A stretch of 64,000 bases of DNA from Tenodera sinensis (GCA_030765045.1 CM060965.1:149161374-149225373); one strand, 5' to 3'; counted from the stretch's first letter, positions 21,640-33,518 are shown. The notes: a model not told the origin generated them from the letters alone. Program-made: numbers and translations.

Positions 21640-22712
21640 TTCATCGAAACTTATTTGTTCGTTAATGATTTAATCCGGATGTCTGCTATAAAGGTGACAA
21701 CAAAGTAGAAGGAGCCTACATGAAAATGAAAAGATGTGATGCTAATGAATTACGTATAAATCAAAGTAAAAATATAAATATCCATTTTATTTTAAGTCGT
21801 GCTCCTAACGTTCTTGATAGAAATATGTTCTTTGGGTATTTATTTGATAACGACCTGCGCTGGGTATCCAAATAGATTATATTACTAATAAAATAAGTAA
21901 AGGTATATTCATGCTACTCATTTTTTGACAAAATATTGAAAAAATCTTTGCTGAAGATATGTTATAGTCACATTTATAGTCATTTCAATTATGGAGTCTT
22001 GCTGTGGGGAAACCTCACTTACGCCAAGAGTTATTAATCCTACAAAAAGGGCCGTGAGGATTTTCTGTAGAGTTCTGCCTACTACCCATTGTAAACCACT
22101 TTTTGTTGAGTAGGGTATTTCTAGACTTGTGTGTGTGCGCGTGCGTCCGCGCGCGTATGTGTGTTTGTGGGGGGGGGGGGGTGTGTTGAATTGTCTTATG
22201 TGAAGGAAAATATGCACAATCTGTAATCCTTCTAGGACTTCAAAACTTTTACGTCTAAGGAGATCTTCACCAAGATATAAAACAGTTATGAAACCCTTAC
22301 TTCTAAAATTATTTAATAGTTTGCCTGATCCCTGTGATACTGTTCCATTGTGTCATTTCGAAAGGAAGATAGGTGTTTTAATTTATAATCCTCTCTTTAA
22401 GGTTCAGGAATTTTATTTTATTTATTGGACATAAAATACTTTAGTATATTTACTAATGTTGTTATACATGAATCCCGTGGACATGAAATGAGTCATGTCT
22501 GGAATGCCAGGCTACTTTAGGGGCAGAGAACAACTTCACGAGTACTTGCAGTTTTCAACAAGTAGTTACGTCTGACCGTCTATCTATCATGTATGTGTGT
22601 ATGTATGTCCTGTATGCTTGTGGTCACGTATGTTTGTATGCATGCCAGACATGACTCATTTTTTGTCCACAAGTTTACGTGAAATTGGCAATAAAATTGT
22701 AATCTAATCTAC
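21640..22712 (+). pseudogene. Jockey-like non-LTR retrotransposon 3' end, degraded
   Basis: Plus-strand frames give CDANELRINQSKN (the W-CDANELRIN-KT-N step), then FFGYLFDNDLRWVS (the FLG-LD-DL-W-H step), then YSHFNYGVLLWGNLTYAK (the SH-NYG-LLWGN thumb motif). Next come LILQKGP-like and HCKPLF-like text, and finally PLLLKLFNSLPDPCDTVPL followed by FERKIGVLIYNP near the stop. The 3' end carries AATTGGCAATAAAATTGTAA and a short TCTAATCTA tail. A GT/G-rich run at 22128-22181 interrupts it. Frames shift several times, so it is dead. Confidence 0.8.
22128..22181. repeat. GT/CG-rich run with G13 homopolymer
   Basis: TTGTGTGTGTGCGCGTGCGT passes into CGCGCGTATGTGTG and then 13 G residues at 22169-22181. 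It lies inside the Jockey-like relic. Confidence 0.9.
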
Positions 22713-24219
22713 TTGAAAAATAGAAGAAAAAAGGAGTAAATATCTATCTAATAAGATGTATTGAAAAGTGTCAACAATGTTAGAATTTTGCAGGAAAAGC
22801 TTTGGCTGCATGGCAACAGCATAGAAAACAAAGCATGTTAAATGGAAGTAATTTTGAATACTAGCCGCTTTGTAGACATTTAACTGTTTATAATAGAAAC
22901 ATAAGAAGAAACAAGAAAGCAATTTACAGAAAAGTTAGGTAATGACATTCAAATGGAGGAATAATATTGAAAACGGTAATAACTGTTAAAACAACTAGAC
23001 CAGATAGTGGTTTAAATGCTATAGATTGTGCAATGTATAGGGAAAACAGCTTATCGGCAGTTCTCAAGAGTTCAATATGGCCAACTGACAGTAAACTACA
23101 GACAAAATTAACGCCCAAAAGCAGTACTGCCAACCTACATGATAAAAGTATTATTTCTAACCTCAAATATCACAGAGTTAAAGTAACACACTTTCAAACG
23201 AGAATAATGCTTGAACATCGTTGCCACGTAACACATGATGAACCTACTCAACTTCGGCAAATCTTATTTTGCAATAACATTTTTGGATAAAATCACATCC
23301 GATCTCTAAATATCGTTATATATATGTATGTATAATGCACACTGTGTTGTGAACACAGAAATAACAAGTGACTATGGTTGCATAAACTGCTCAAAAACAA
23401 TTCAAGATAAAATCACGCAAACACGAGCAATACAATGGCGTCCACAGTTTTATTAATTAATACGGCGTCCTAATAGAACATTGTTTTAAAATATATCGGT
23501 TGACTTCTCTGCAACGCGTTCAGAAACAAGGGCTTCACTGGCAACATAACGGATGCAATAATGACAATTATGGCCGTAGTTTTACCATGGTTATATTTCA
23601 CGAACAATTGGTACTAACGCAACCTAACAGTTGTAATATCACCAAATATAACCAGACCGCGTCATAATGGGGGAGGGGGGATGCCACAGTTGTTTCTTGG
23701 GGTATCCCAATAAGCTATACACGTAGTACTGAAGCTCTACACTTAAAAGGTTCAGATCAAATCAATTACATGCAAATGTATGACAATAATCTTTCTTCTG
23801 CTATACCTGATGGGGCTTTGGCGCACCTTTAGAACACAAGTTCGTGAACAACGAATTGTACGTGATGATATGCTTTACTTGCACGCGGAGGAAAATTGAT
23901 AAACTTTAAAAACCGTTATTTTCTGCAACAAAATAAAAACAAATATTTGAAGTGAAGAAAGTTTAAAAACTGCTGGGATTAAAGGAATAATTGCATAATT
24001 ATTATAGATGAACACTTATAATACAATTAATAAAGTATAAAGTATATGCCGTATCAGACAATACTTGCAGATTTTTGTATAGGAACTACATGTTCCAATT
24101 TTCGAAGTTCAAAGTTCCTTTGCTTCCGATTGTCTCTGTTGTGTTACCTGATGCAGCAGTTTCTGATAGATGTACTTTCGTTCCTTTTTGTTCGTCCGCA
24201 AACACTTTTATTCGATGTA
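22713..24219. other. Unassigned AT-rich DNA
   Basis: Two opposed frames (22924-23166 minus, 22967-23290 plus) overlap. The longer, 107 codons, opens with TTG and not ATG, and shows no domain. I do not call a gene. Confidence 0.4.
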
Positions 24220-25362
24220 CAGTAAAACCTCGTTTAGCCGGATTAACTGGGACCAAAGGCAATCCGAAAAATCGGAAATCCGGATAATCCGGGTTATACA
24301 AGTAATAAGCCAAACAGAAGACTTACATCCTTAAATAAAGATACTTGTCATTTATGACGATAAAAAACTATGTCTCATAACAAAATTATGTAGAGTAGAT
24401 ACATAGTATGTGCTGTTTACGAGACATTAAAAAATATAAACATCTTAATCACATCATTTAATGTTTCTTTAGATATTTTGCATCTTAATTTTAATAATTT
24501 TTTTTCTTAAAATTTGACTTTGTCATATATCTTTGTTCTGGATCTTTATGGTCACCTGCAATGTCAGGCAGATGTCACAATTTTTGTTTGTTATATATAT
24601 CAAAGAATTGATCCACGTGAATAAGGCGTCATCTAATGTTTCATTTTTTTATTTTTGTTTTTGTTTTTTGCCATTCCTCTGCCTTCTAAACTGTCTTTAC
24701 ATATCATTTTACAACAAAACTCTTCAATATCTTTTCTTTGGTTCTTCCAGTTGGACACTGTTGAAGTCCTAGCTCCAAATTCAGCAGCTATTTTCTTCAA
24801 TGTTTCTCCTTTAACAATTCTATTAATAGTATACAAATTTTTACCCGTTAAAGCCACAACTTTCTTTTGCTTTGATGTCATTTTAAACTTGTACACTGAA
24901 TTACACTCCCAAACGCTTTGATAAGACACAACAACGATTTGGTTGAAACACACGATAAACTTAATGGCACATGCCGTTTGAAAACAGTAGACAACTGAGG
25001 AGATTGAGGAAGGTGTAGTGACGGGTAGGGATCAAGGTCAACGCTTTCTTCCGGTGCCATTTATAGCTGGTGAAATATACCGCGTCAGCACCATGTGACA
25101 CAGCACTAAATCTTTCTTAAACTCAACAGGTAGCTTTTTACAGTACAATATAGTACGTATTACTATAATTTATTGTACAATTAATGCAGTAACCGTCCAT
25201 TGAATCAAACTAAAAAGCGAACATTTGGCTTACTTATAGTTATGTTCTTGCTACCATAGTTAAATTTATTATCTAATGTGATCCTTAAATTTAAAAAACA
25301 AATCCATAAATCTGACCCGGATAATCCGGATAAACGAGGGCCGGATAAACGAGGTTTTAGTG
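24220..25362 (-). mobile_element. Tigger/pogo-superfamily transposon, internally deleted
   Basis: The left end CAGTAAAACCTCGTTTAGCC and the right end (reverse complement CACTAAAACCTCGTTTATCC) are terminal inverted repeats of the classic Tigger form. Both flanks are TA (24218-24219 and 25363-25364), the pogo/mariner target duplication. Just inside both ends lie extra CCGGATAATCCGGGT-type subterminal motifs. The 1143-bp body carries one recognisable frame on the minus strand, the N-terminal DNA-binding part of a transposase. The DDE catalytic part (several hundred residues in autonomous relatives) is absent, so it needs a helper to move. Confidence 0.9.
24633..24953 (-). pseudogene. CENP-B/Tigger-type HTH transposase N-terminus, truncated
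   Basis: The frame gives MTSKQKKVVALTGKNLYTIN then RIVKGETLKKIAAEFGARTS and TVSNWKNQRKDIEEFC. This is the CENPB N-terminal helix-turn-helix of Tigger/jerky transposases: a lysine-rich start, K-K-IA-EFG as helix 2 and S-TVSNWK as recognition helix. The natural start is probably the Met about 24 codons inside the frame (before TSKQKK), leaving about 82 codons. After the HTH it ends in an Asn/Lys-rich tail and a stop, with no DDE domain. The N-terminal frame is unbroken, which is unusual among the decayed genes of this window. Confidence 0.75.
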
Positions 25363-25924
25363 TAAATTTTCCTCCAACGTTTCTTAAGACCCGTGAATTA
25401 ATCAACCATTATTCTTCCCTTCTCTTACCACAAAGAAACAATATTTCGATGATTGTCTTCCTTACCGCCACCAATTAAAAATAAGTTTCCTCATAGAAAA
25501 AGAAAAACTCTTTCAAGATGCACATTAATAAAGATAACACGTGTGCTTGAAAAAGTGTAGACCTTGACATAAAACGAAGAAACAAATGCAGGTAGCATTG
25601 ATGTGATTCTTGAGGAACAAAGTGAGATATAGAAGAATTGATTTGGTCAGAAACACTACAGTTAGTAAATAATAAATATGTGTAATATTAACTATAGAAT
25701 AATTGAAATTAGGTAGGCCAGAAAGTTCATGTTTTAAAAATGGACGAGATATGCTTCCCGAAGAAGGCTTTTAACCAGTTATGTCTGAAAAGTGCTTCGC
25801 GATTACATTTGGCTCCCTCCGCGATTTTTTTCCGCTCGATTTTTTCGATAATTTCCTCTTGTTTCCCCACTTTACTTTTCCGTGCTTTCCTTATTTTTAC
25901 ACGTGTACACAATACACACAAACA
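25363..25924. other. Unassigned AT-rich DNA
   Basis: Two opposed open frames near 25727-26051 overlap; neither has a recognisable domain. Confidence 0.35.
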
Positions 25925-26050
25925 CCTATCCAATAGGCGGAACTCGAACCTGCGAGGTTCAACACCAGGCCTGGACGACTTGCGGCATACCTTGAGCGAC
26001 CTTCCTTTTTACCTGCTAAATATGCCTACACTTATCGGTGCAAGACGATG
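25925..26050 (-). mobile_element. tRNA-like SINE head, unclassified
   Basis: The plus strand contains GGCGGAACTCGAACCTGCGA, the reverse of a B box (GGTTCGAGTTCCGCC). The adjoining CTGGACGACTTGCGGCATAC and CTTGAGCGACCTTCC match 4970-5010, so this is a repeated unit. No cloverleaf can be drawn. Confidence 0.5.
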
Positions 26051-26911
<861 letters not shown>

Positions 26912-27483
26912 TAATAATCATCAACACTTCATGGATTAGGAGACTTCTCTTATTCCGGCCTCAAGTCTCTCTCCACCTTCTCATCGGTCTTCCAACATCT
27001 CACCTCCCATATGATAGGTAATTGTATGATATTTTGGGATATCGGGTATTGTCCATCCTTTGTAAATGATTTCTCCAGCCTTTCCTATATTGGTTTATTT
27101 TATCATTTATTGGCCAATACGTAGTTGTTCTCTTATTTCTTCATTTTTTATTTTGTCCATTATTGCTCATCCTTTTATGGCACTAAGGTATGTCATTTCT
27201 GCTACATTTATTTTATCCCATTCTATTTTTTTATCGTCCATGTTTCACAACCATATGTTAACCTTGGAATCGCCACTGTTTTGTAAAATCTTAAGCTTGT
27301 TTCTTTTCTTGTTTTTCTTTTTAATGTTCTTGCTAGTATTCCGCACGTATTCTGGAATTTACTTACTTTATTATTTAAGTCTTGGTTATTCTGATATGTT
27401 ATGTTGCATCCTAAATAATTAAACTTGTGTACTTGTTCCAGCGCTATGTTATTTATTAGTTTTGGATCTGTCCGCAATTTCAT
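26912..27483 (-). pseudogene. Non-LTR retrotransposon reverse-transcriptase C-terminal end
   Basis: An open minus-strand frame (27223-27483) gives NNIALEQVHKFNYLGCNITY, KFQNTCGILARTLKRKTRKE, then TSLRFYKTVAIPRLTYGCET and WTIKK. These are the thumb/connector motifs F-YLGC-I-Y, F---CG-I-RTL--K-R-ET-L-FYK-VA-P-L-YG-E-W of insect non-LTR elements. Toward lower coordinates, with shifts and stops, follow EMTYLSAIKG, KIKNEEIREQL, INQYRKGWRNHLQRMDNTRY and a decayed basic block. The element ends ...TGAAGTGTTGATGATTATTA and passes directly into the trinucleotide array. It is 5'-truncated and dead. Confidence 0.85.
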
Positions 27484-28814
27484 CTATCACACCATCTTTT
27501 TTCCAGTAAAGTGTTCACTGTGTTCTACATGGTTACACAGCCCATACGCCACTGGCAACTTTCACTCAACATACAATGGAAGTTGGGGGAAGGGGGGGGG
27601 GGTTGCGAGCTCCTAAATGTCCGAAATTTCCACGAATCGCGACAAAGAAGTAGTTGCTATCCAACCTATTTTCACTACCCTGTGCTGTAGACAAGGGCAG
27701 CACTCTGCATTGGAGGACAGTAGAAAATATAACAACTTAAACCTCACGGACTGTAATAAATAATGATAAAACTCATATTATATAATTAAAAATTAACATT
27801 ATTTATTACATTATTTACAACCATGTTTGACGCTATGGACCATGCAGGTATTACTTGTCCAGTTAAAATTTTACCATGCTTTACAGAGTTAAAAACTACA
27901 GCGATTGCATATTTGCATAGTGTTCATATTTGTGAACATATTTGTAATTCTACACAACGGTGAGCTAGAAGGGTCTTGGTTTCGGATTCCAATGTTAGTT
28001 ATACCTGGAGGTACAACTGCCGTGTATTTGGTCACATGAAAAACATAGGCTTGCCGTTATCAAGATATTTCACAGAGACATGAATTATAGCCCAGCAACG
28101 CAGTTATTTTTATGAACACGAAGGTCACGAGTTGTACTTTTCACTACTTTCTAAGACTTTATAATATTTTGTCAAAACAATGTAGACGTTGAGGTACAAT
28201 ACTTCGCATTCCTGACAAGTTTATTGCTCGTGTCAACCTTCAAGTTTACGCCAGTAAAGATAGTACTAATTTATTTATTTTTTGTTTTAGTGAAGGAAAT
28301 ATATTAGCAATGATTAGATTATGTATTAGGCAATAATTGCTTTACAACTCAACCTTTTAGAAAAACGCATTGATCCCAATTGTGTAATTTATTATACTTT
28401 TAAAAAAGAGCTGGTGAGACGTTCAGTTAAATAATACATTCTTACTTGAGGTTTAAGTTAGGTGGATAAGAATTTGAGATTAAGTTTCAAAGTGGGTGGT
28501 GTTCATATTTTTTGAAGATCCAGATCTTTTTAATAAAAAGGCACAGACCTTTTCTTAACAGTGCTTCTCAGTCTTTTGTACAATAATGCAATTCAATTTC
28601 TATCTCATAATCCCTTTTAGCCTTAATGGCTCAAGTGGTTTACTGGTGGGTTTCAAGAGAGTTAATACACACAAATTCTTTTTACAGTTCAATAGATGTA
28701 TGTAATACAGCAGAGTAAAGAAACGTGCGGGTGTAATACTTATTTATGATGTGGCACTGTTAGGTACTGTTTATTTATACAAACCCAAAAATTAAATTAT
28801 AAGGTATTCATTTG
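27484..28814. other. Unassigned DNA with a G-rich run
   Basis: A G-rich run (GGGGGAAGGGGGGGGGGTTG) sits at about 27584-27603. The remainder shows no supported feature. TGGCTCAAGTGG near 28628 resembles an A box but has no B box partner. Confidence 0.4.
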
Positions 28815-28970
28815 AATGGAAATTAATTGTTCTTCCACACTAGCCGTGTGTAGGACAACGTTGTAAAGGGGTAGAGTGATACTGAGAAATTCAATGCAAT
28901 AGCCGGTATTTGAACTAAGGATCCTCCAATCTCGTCTGGCTACTCTAACCACTAAGCTATCGTGGCCAAC
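28815..28970 (-). mobile_element. SINE-4 copy
   Basis: The plus strand holds CACACTAGCCGTGTGTAGGA, then AATAGCCGGTATTTGAACTA (reverse of a B box) and CTAACCACTAAGCTATCGTG (reverse of an A box). The order matches the copy at 51935-52082. The minus-strand head starts GTTGGCCACGATAGCTTAGT. Confidence 0.75.
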
Positions 28971-29115
28971 ATACCGACACGGCATCAGATTGTCCAACTC
29001 ACATTTTCCCACAAGGAGATTTTAAATACACATGGGATAACATACCCTAATGGCGACTTACTGTGGTCTAAGTACTTAAGACCCGGGCTTCATAGTTTAA
29101 CCAACTATAAGGTCA

Positions 29116-29216
29116 ATCAATGGAAATTAATGTTCTTTCACACTAGCCATGTGCAGGGCAAAGTTGGAAAGGGTAGAATGGGACTGAAAAATGCATCTGA
29201 AATTTGTGTGAAATAG
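29116..29216 (-). mobile_element. SINE-4 partial copy, headless
   Basis: GGAAATTAATGTTCTTTCAC, CACTAGCCATGTGCAGGGCA and GGGTAGAATGGGACTGAAAA repeat the tail half of the SINE-4 copy at 28815-28970 in the same orientation, about 300 bp away. The tRNA head is absent. Confidence 0.7.
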
Positions 29217-29264
29217 CAGTATGTATTCGGACATATGCAATGGTGAGCTCTAGTCTGTTGTAGT

Positions 29265-29340
29265 TTGGCCTTCGTTGTTATTTGTCCTTCATAGCATTAG
29301 TACTGACAACATGATTACTTACACAGTCGTAATATTCTAT
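29265..29340 (+). repeat. Dispersed repeat family D, copy 1
   Basis: The stretch from GGCCTTCGTTGTTATTTGTC to ACTGACAACATGATTACTTA resembles 49238-49312 (TTTCATTGTTGCCTGACTTC to TGGCAACATGATCACGTACA). Confidence 0.5.
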
Positions 29341-29820
29341 AATATACAGACTTTAAGGGGTATAAGTGCACGTATTTTGATAATTAATGTATCCATTTCA
29401 GTGTGTTATTTTTTCTCTTCGTCTAACAGTTTTCCCACAAACCAAACACATAGCTATTTACCTGATGGTTTTTGCACGGTAGTAGCTGCGCTTGTGAGTT
29501 AGACTATCCGTTTTGCTTTACACGTCAATGCGCGACTTACTGATCTAGGTAATGTGAGTTCATTGGCCCTGCAGAAGGCATTCGATTTCAGTTCCGATGT
29601 AGTATCTGCTACTGCGTTACCGCATTCGTTCCGTCCACGCTGCGCCATGTTTTCCATTGCACACCTATTTGAAGCTACTAAGCAACCTGAAAACATGCTA
29701 CTCTTAATAAGTAAAATTACAAGTCTGCAAATGAAGCAAATATTAATATGATATTGCTATTGTTGATTATCCTGTACAAATATTTTTACTTATACCTCCA
29801 ACAGCCTATACAGAAGTAGT
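29330..29820. mobile_element. Foldback element with TATACAG-type inverted ends
   Basis: The left end ATATACAGACTTTAAGGGGT followed by ATAAGTGCACGTATTTT is mirrored by the right end, which reads CTGTATAGGCTGTTGGAGGT then ATAAGTAAAAATATTT when reverse complemented. The right 170 bp (reversed) closely matches 49975-50100. It is probably a non-autonomous Tc1/mariner-like element, because the related end at 49965 lies next to mariner-like coding text. Borders are approximate. Confidence 0.6.
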
Positions 29821-29964
29821 AGCGTTACCTTCCATGTTTACTACAACCGGCAAGTATACTACATAATATATGACATACTATAATATTTGAGAAAGGAATC
29901 TTGGAAGGCCTAAGTTTAGGGACCTCTGCTGCAGTTTTCAGATAGTAGAATTGAAGAAAATCTT

Positions 29965-30012
29965 GAAGAAGAAGAAGAAGAAGAAGAAGAAGAAGAAGAA
30001 GAAGAAGAAGAA
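29965..30012. repeat. (GAA)n microsatellite
   Basis: About 16 GAA units. The flanking A-rich sequence may be a retroposon tail but no family could be matched. Confidence 0.95.
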
Positions 30013-30269
30013 AGATAGAAAGGAGAGAAAATAAAGTCATGGAGAGGCGGGAGAGTCAACTCACATGGTATAGGATGTAGAAGGCTGTGGGAAAACAGTT
30101 TGGTTTAACAAATATATATTATATATTATTATATATTGTGTATTGACAAGTATGCCAGCCTAATACTCGCACTGGCAAGTAAGATGGCAAGCACGTGAAT
30201 GAAGGTCGATGCTTCCTGGATTCAGTATTGGACAAGACAGAAAATCTCCAGGACGCATTCTCAAAACCT

Positions 30270-31160
30270 TGAAAAAATTTGGAATAAGTAAAATGTTTGT
30301 TTATTGTGCGATCAGTCGATACAACGAAACCCAAATCACTGCTTGATGGGGCGAGAAGTGGCGGGCGAAGAATATTTAGGACACCAAAGCTCCAAATCTT
30401 GTAAGAAAGCAAAAATTCGCCCGTGAATATTTCTAGACATATCATAAAACGAGTCCTCAGGGATGACCTGGAAGTAAAGGTATACCATAGAAGGATTGTA
30501 CACTTTCTCACTTCTGAACTAAGGAAAAAGAGGCTGCAGAATTAAAAAGCACCCCAAAGCGTTATGCTAATGGTTAACACAGGGCGATTCTTTTCCCAGA
30601 TGAGAAGATAATAGAGTAGAAAAGTGCTTTAACCGAAAAAACTCATTAAGTCTATGCTAAGAATTCAACTCATTGCTCGACAAGTTATTCTTCGAATCCA
30701 GAGAGCCCATAATATATCGTCTGTTATGATATGGAAGGAGTAGGTTACAGTGGTCTAACATCCACACATTTTTGTGAAAAGGGTGTGAAACGTCGTGAAA
30801 GTGCACAGACAAACAGTTCTTGACCCAATTGTTATACAGCTTAACACGGCATTGTTTCATGGATCGAATTGGACATTTAACAGGATCCAGCCTCTGCACA
30901 TCGAGTGAAGGCCGTTCAGAGCTGATTGCGTGACAATGTTCCCGACTTCATTTCATTTGAAGAATAGCCTGATCTAAATTCCTTGAACTACAGGAACTCC
31001 AGAAAAGAGTGTGTGGCAAGCGATATCGCAATGTTGATAGTTTAAGTGATTCTGCAGTGGAAGCGAAGGCAATTCCTTTGGAGACTTTTCGTTCCAGCAT
31101 TGGTCGATGGCCAGGAAGACTGAGGACCTGCACCAGGGTTTGAGCAGAACATTTTTAATC
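30270..31160 (+). pseudogene. Tc1/mariner-superfamily transposase, decayed
   Basis: Plus-strand frames, with shifts and stops, give the N-terminal half GARSGGRRIFRTPKLQIL and then PVNISRHIIKRVLRDDLEVK and VYHRRIVHFLTSELRKKR. This is the GRPR linker, the second HTH (NIS-RT--R---DDL) and the Y-RR--H-L--E-KK-R connector. The catalytic half shows SVMIWKE, HPHIFVKRV, VHRQTVLDPIVIQLNTALFH then GSNWTFNRIQPLH, matching the VM-W, L-F---GVK-----Y---VLEP-V-PL----F-G--W-FQQD-AP-H block. PDLNSLNYR stands for the PDLNPLDY block. The FQQD Asp is lost and the last Asp reads Asn, besides several stops. It cannot be active. Confidence 0.85.
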
Positions 31161-31924
31161 AGGGTTGTAAGTTATACTGAAAACTATGCGATACTTCTCC
31201 AAATTGAAGTTATGACAGTATTTATGTTCCTACTAGGTGAAAATATATTTTATCTTGCACCATTCAGTACAATATCGTACTGTTTCCTAGACTTCTCTGG
31301 TAGCAATTCCAACATTATCCTTTCTACTGATTACAAAATTTGTTCTGATTCTATCAAAGTTATTTTCAAGTCATTCATACAACTCGCCATTTATGAACAC
31401 AAGACCTGCGCTTAATAATCATTTAATTTCCAATGTAAGAAATAAAGCTGATAACAATGAAATGCTCTAAAATGTTTATACCACTGAGTGTTATTATCTT
31501 CATTTATGGCATGAGTGGCTCGTGTTAGAAACTCCTTGTTAGGACAAGCAGTCTAAACACGCATTTTTTTTCTTTAGCTGACAATGACCAAAATAATATC
31601 CAATGAATAAACTAAAGAGAACAAGAGGAATAGGGGGAAGGGAGATAAAATGAACTGCATAACGGATTTATTAAAGAGAAGTAAATTTTGCAAAGGAAGG
31701 TACCAGACATATAGATTATTAAACTAGGAATTTGAGGACAAATATGTCGGAAGATTATAAACTGCAGGCTAAAATTGTACAATAAATGGACTTCTGTAGA
31801 AATGCTTTTATTGCATATCTCATGAAGATAGAAAGGAATTCAGTCAAATATTTTAAGAGCTAGTCACCATGGCTTTGAAATTCCATCCTCTTTGCATGAC
31901 CAGCAGAAAAAAAGCGAATGACTT
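31161..31924. other. Unassigned AT-rich DNA
   Basis: 31290-31415 shares scattered blocks with 49365-49445 (CCAACATTATCC, TCATACAACTCGCCAT, AAGACCTGCGCTTAATA), so a further repeat family may be present. Confidence 0.35.
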
Positions 31925-32533
31925 TCCGTTTGATAAAAGAGAATTTAAAAATTCAAATAGCAAGGGATATTTCTGAAACGGTTAACTCCCTTCAAGAAGT
32001 ATTTGGCATAAATTGTGTGCTTTAACGATATCTACAGTTTTTGTGCTATAGGATGTTTATCATTTATGCAAAAATTATTCAGAATAAAGAGGTTTTCAGA
32101 AGCGATTCCGAAATCTTTTAAGATACCTATACATTTAATTTGTCATGAACACGTCTTTATTTTAATCAAAATTATTAAAGATGTTTTTGAGGAAATAAAA
32201 TAGAGGAAATAAAATAATTAGAAATATGTTCTCTCTAAATGGCAGTTTGAATAAAGGGTATTTTCTTTAAAATTGTTATATCAAATCTGCAAGATGCTCA
32301 ACATAAATACCAAGTAAATACCGATTTCTCTTTTTTAAGTTAGTATAACTCACAGACACACATACGTCTCGCGTATGCACACACACACATACTCGGGCCA
32401 TTTTCTAAAATGTACTTCTGGGGATTCAGGGGGCCTTAAAACAGTTGCTTCCACCGAAATCTCGACATAATTTTTGGGCAGAGTACAATACTTCCCCTAT
32501 TTACTATGCGTAGTAGGGAAAGTAAAAAGGCAG
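31925..32533 (+). mobile_element. Family A copy A6, 5' end missing
   Basis: From AAATTCAAATAGCAAGGGAT onward it follows the middle and 3' part of copy A2: ATTTCTGAAACGGTTAACTC, ATAAATTGTGTGCTTTAACG, GGATTCAGGGGGCCTTAAAA, ACAATACTTCCCC and GTAGTAGGGAAAGTAAAAAG. The microsatellite position holds CA repeats. Confidence 0.8.
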
Positions 32534-32545
32534 GGACAAGCACTA

Positions 32546-32750
32546 TGGAGGCTGCCTCTGGGTCTGTTGGTTAGCATGCTAGCTCCCAAATCCTGAGGCC
32601 CTGGGTTCGATTCCTGACTGGAGGATGGGCATTTTTCTTTAGTCAGGATTATTCCCCAAATATAAGTGAAATATGAGTGAGGGTGTAAATGAGTATATAA
32701 ATTTAATGCTTACAAAGGTACCCCACCCCAAACAAACCCAAAGTTACGCA
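32546..32750 (+). mobile_element. SINE-5 copy
   Basis: The A-box-like GGTCTGTTGGTTAGCATGCT is followed by GCCCTGGGTTCGATTCCTGA (B box) at tRNA spacing, then a body with GTCAGGATTATTCCCCAAAT and a tail with AAGGTACCCCACCCCAAACA. It sits directly behind family A copy A6. Confidence 0.75.
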
Positions 32751-32790
32751 AATAGTACACGAGTGAATATCATTGCCAATTAGCAATTGC

Positions 32791-33518
32791 TATAGAATGA
32801 AACTTTAATTCGAACGTTTATAATTCGAAATGGTCGTTAATTCGAAAATTTTTCTCCGTCTCTTGAATTTTGTATTAAAGCAACGTAGAAAAATTACACA
32901 TAATTCGAACATTATTTTCCATAATTCGAAGTTTTTCCTCAAAATGTCAGTTGAAAATTAATCTAAACGCGGAAATTTAATGATACCTTCGTTCATGCAT
33001 TTCTGCAAAATAGGTCCAGGCTTAATTGTTTCGTCGGAATGCAGTTGGAATTCTGTTTAGTGGGTGGAATAGCTTTCCTAACTGCCGGTCTTCAGCGTCT
33101 ATTTCCCCTTGTTTATAACATGTGCGCCTTTAGCTGTCGCTTGAGCTTTATACTATTCAGTGTGTTGTAAATCAACGCCACTATATCTCTTAGTGAACCG
33201 CGTGACCAGTAAAAGACTTCAACTTTTGTGGAAAAGTTCGTCGCCATTCCAGAAGTTCAAAAAGGTTTGAGGAGAAAATATGTAATCGTGAAAGAATACG
33301 GGATAGCAATGAACACTTCCTCAAATTATTTGAAGAATAAGGAGAAAAGTTTAAGCAGTGCCTCCAGTGAACATGTAAGAGTTGAAACAGTCAGATAGCT
33401 GGAAAATCCTGATGGATGTATTCACCTCTATTGCTAAAATGTTAATTTTAGAGGTAACTTTTTTATTTTGAATTTCTGGATATTACCTTCAGCTTCACAT
33501 TATCCACGTTCTACTGTA
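32791..33518 (+). mobile_element. Tigger-like element with transposase N-terminal trace
   Basis: The left end TAGAATGAAACTTTAATTCG and further TAATTCGAA blocks, with the right end reversed as CAGTAGAACGTGGATAATG, form degenerate Tigger inverted repeats; both flanks are TA. The plus-strand text at 33267-33370 gives LRRKYVIVKEYGIAMNTSSN then YLKNKEKSLSSASSEHVR, the CENPB-type HTH pattern (-A-EYGI---T-S--LKNKEK). The catalytic domain is missing. It differs in sequence from the Tigger at 24220-25362, so it is a separate subfamily. Confidence 0.7.

Noticed and set aside
22924..23290. Overlapping 80- and 107-codon frames on opposite strands
   Set aside because: The longer one opens with TTG, neither shows a domain, and opposed frames of this size occur by chance in this composition.
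30119..30511. 130-codon minus-strand frame
   Set aside because: It is the shadow of the mariner transposase relic on the plus strand.
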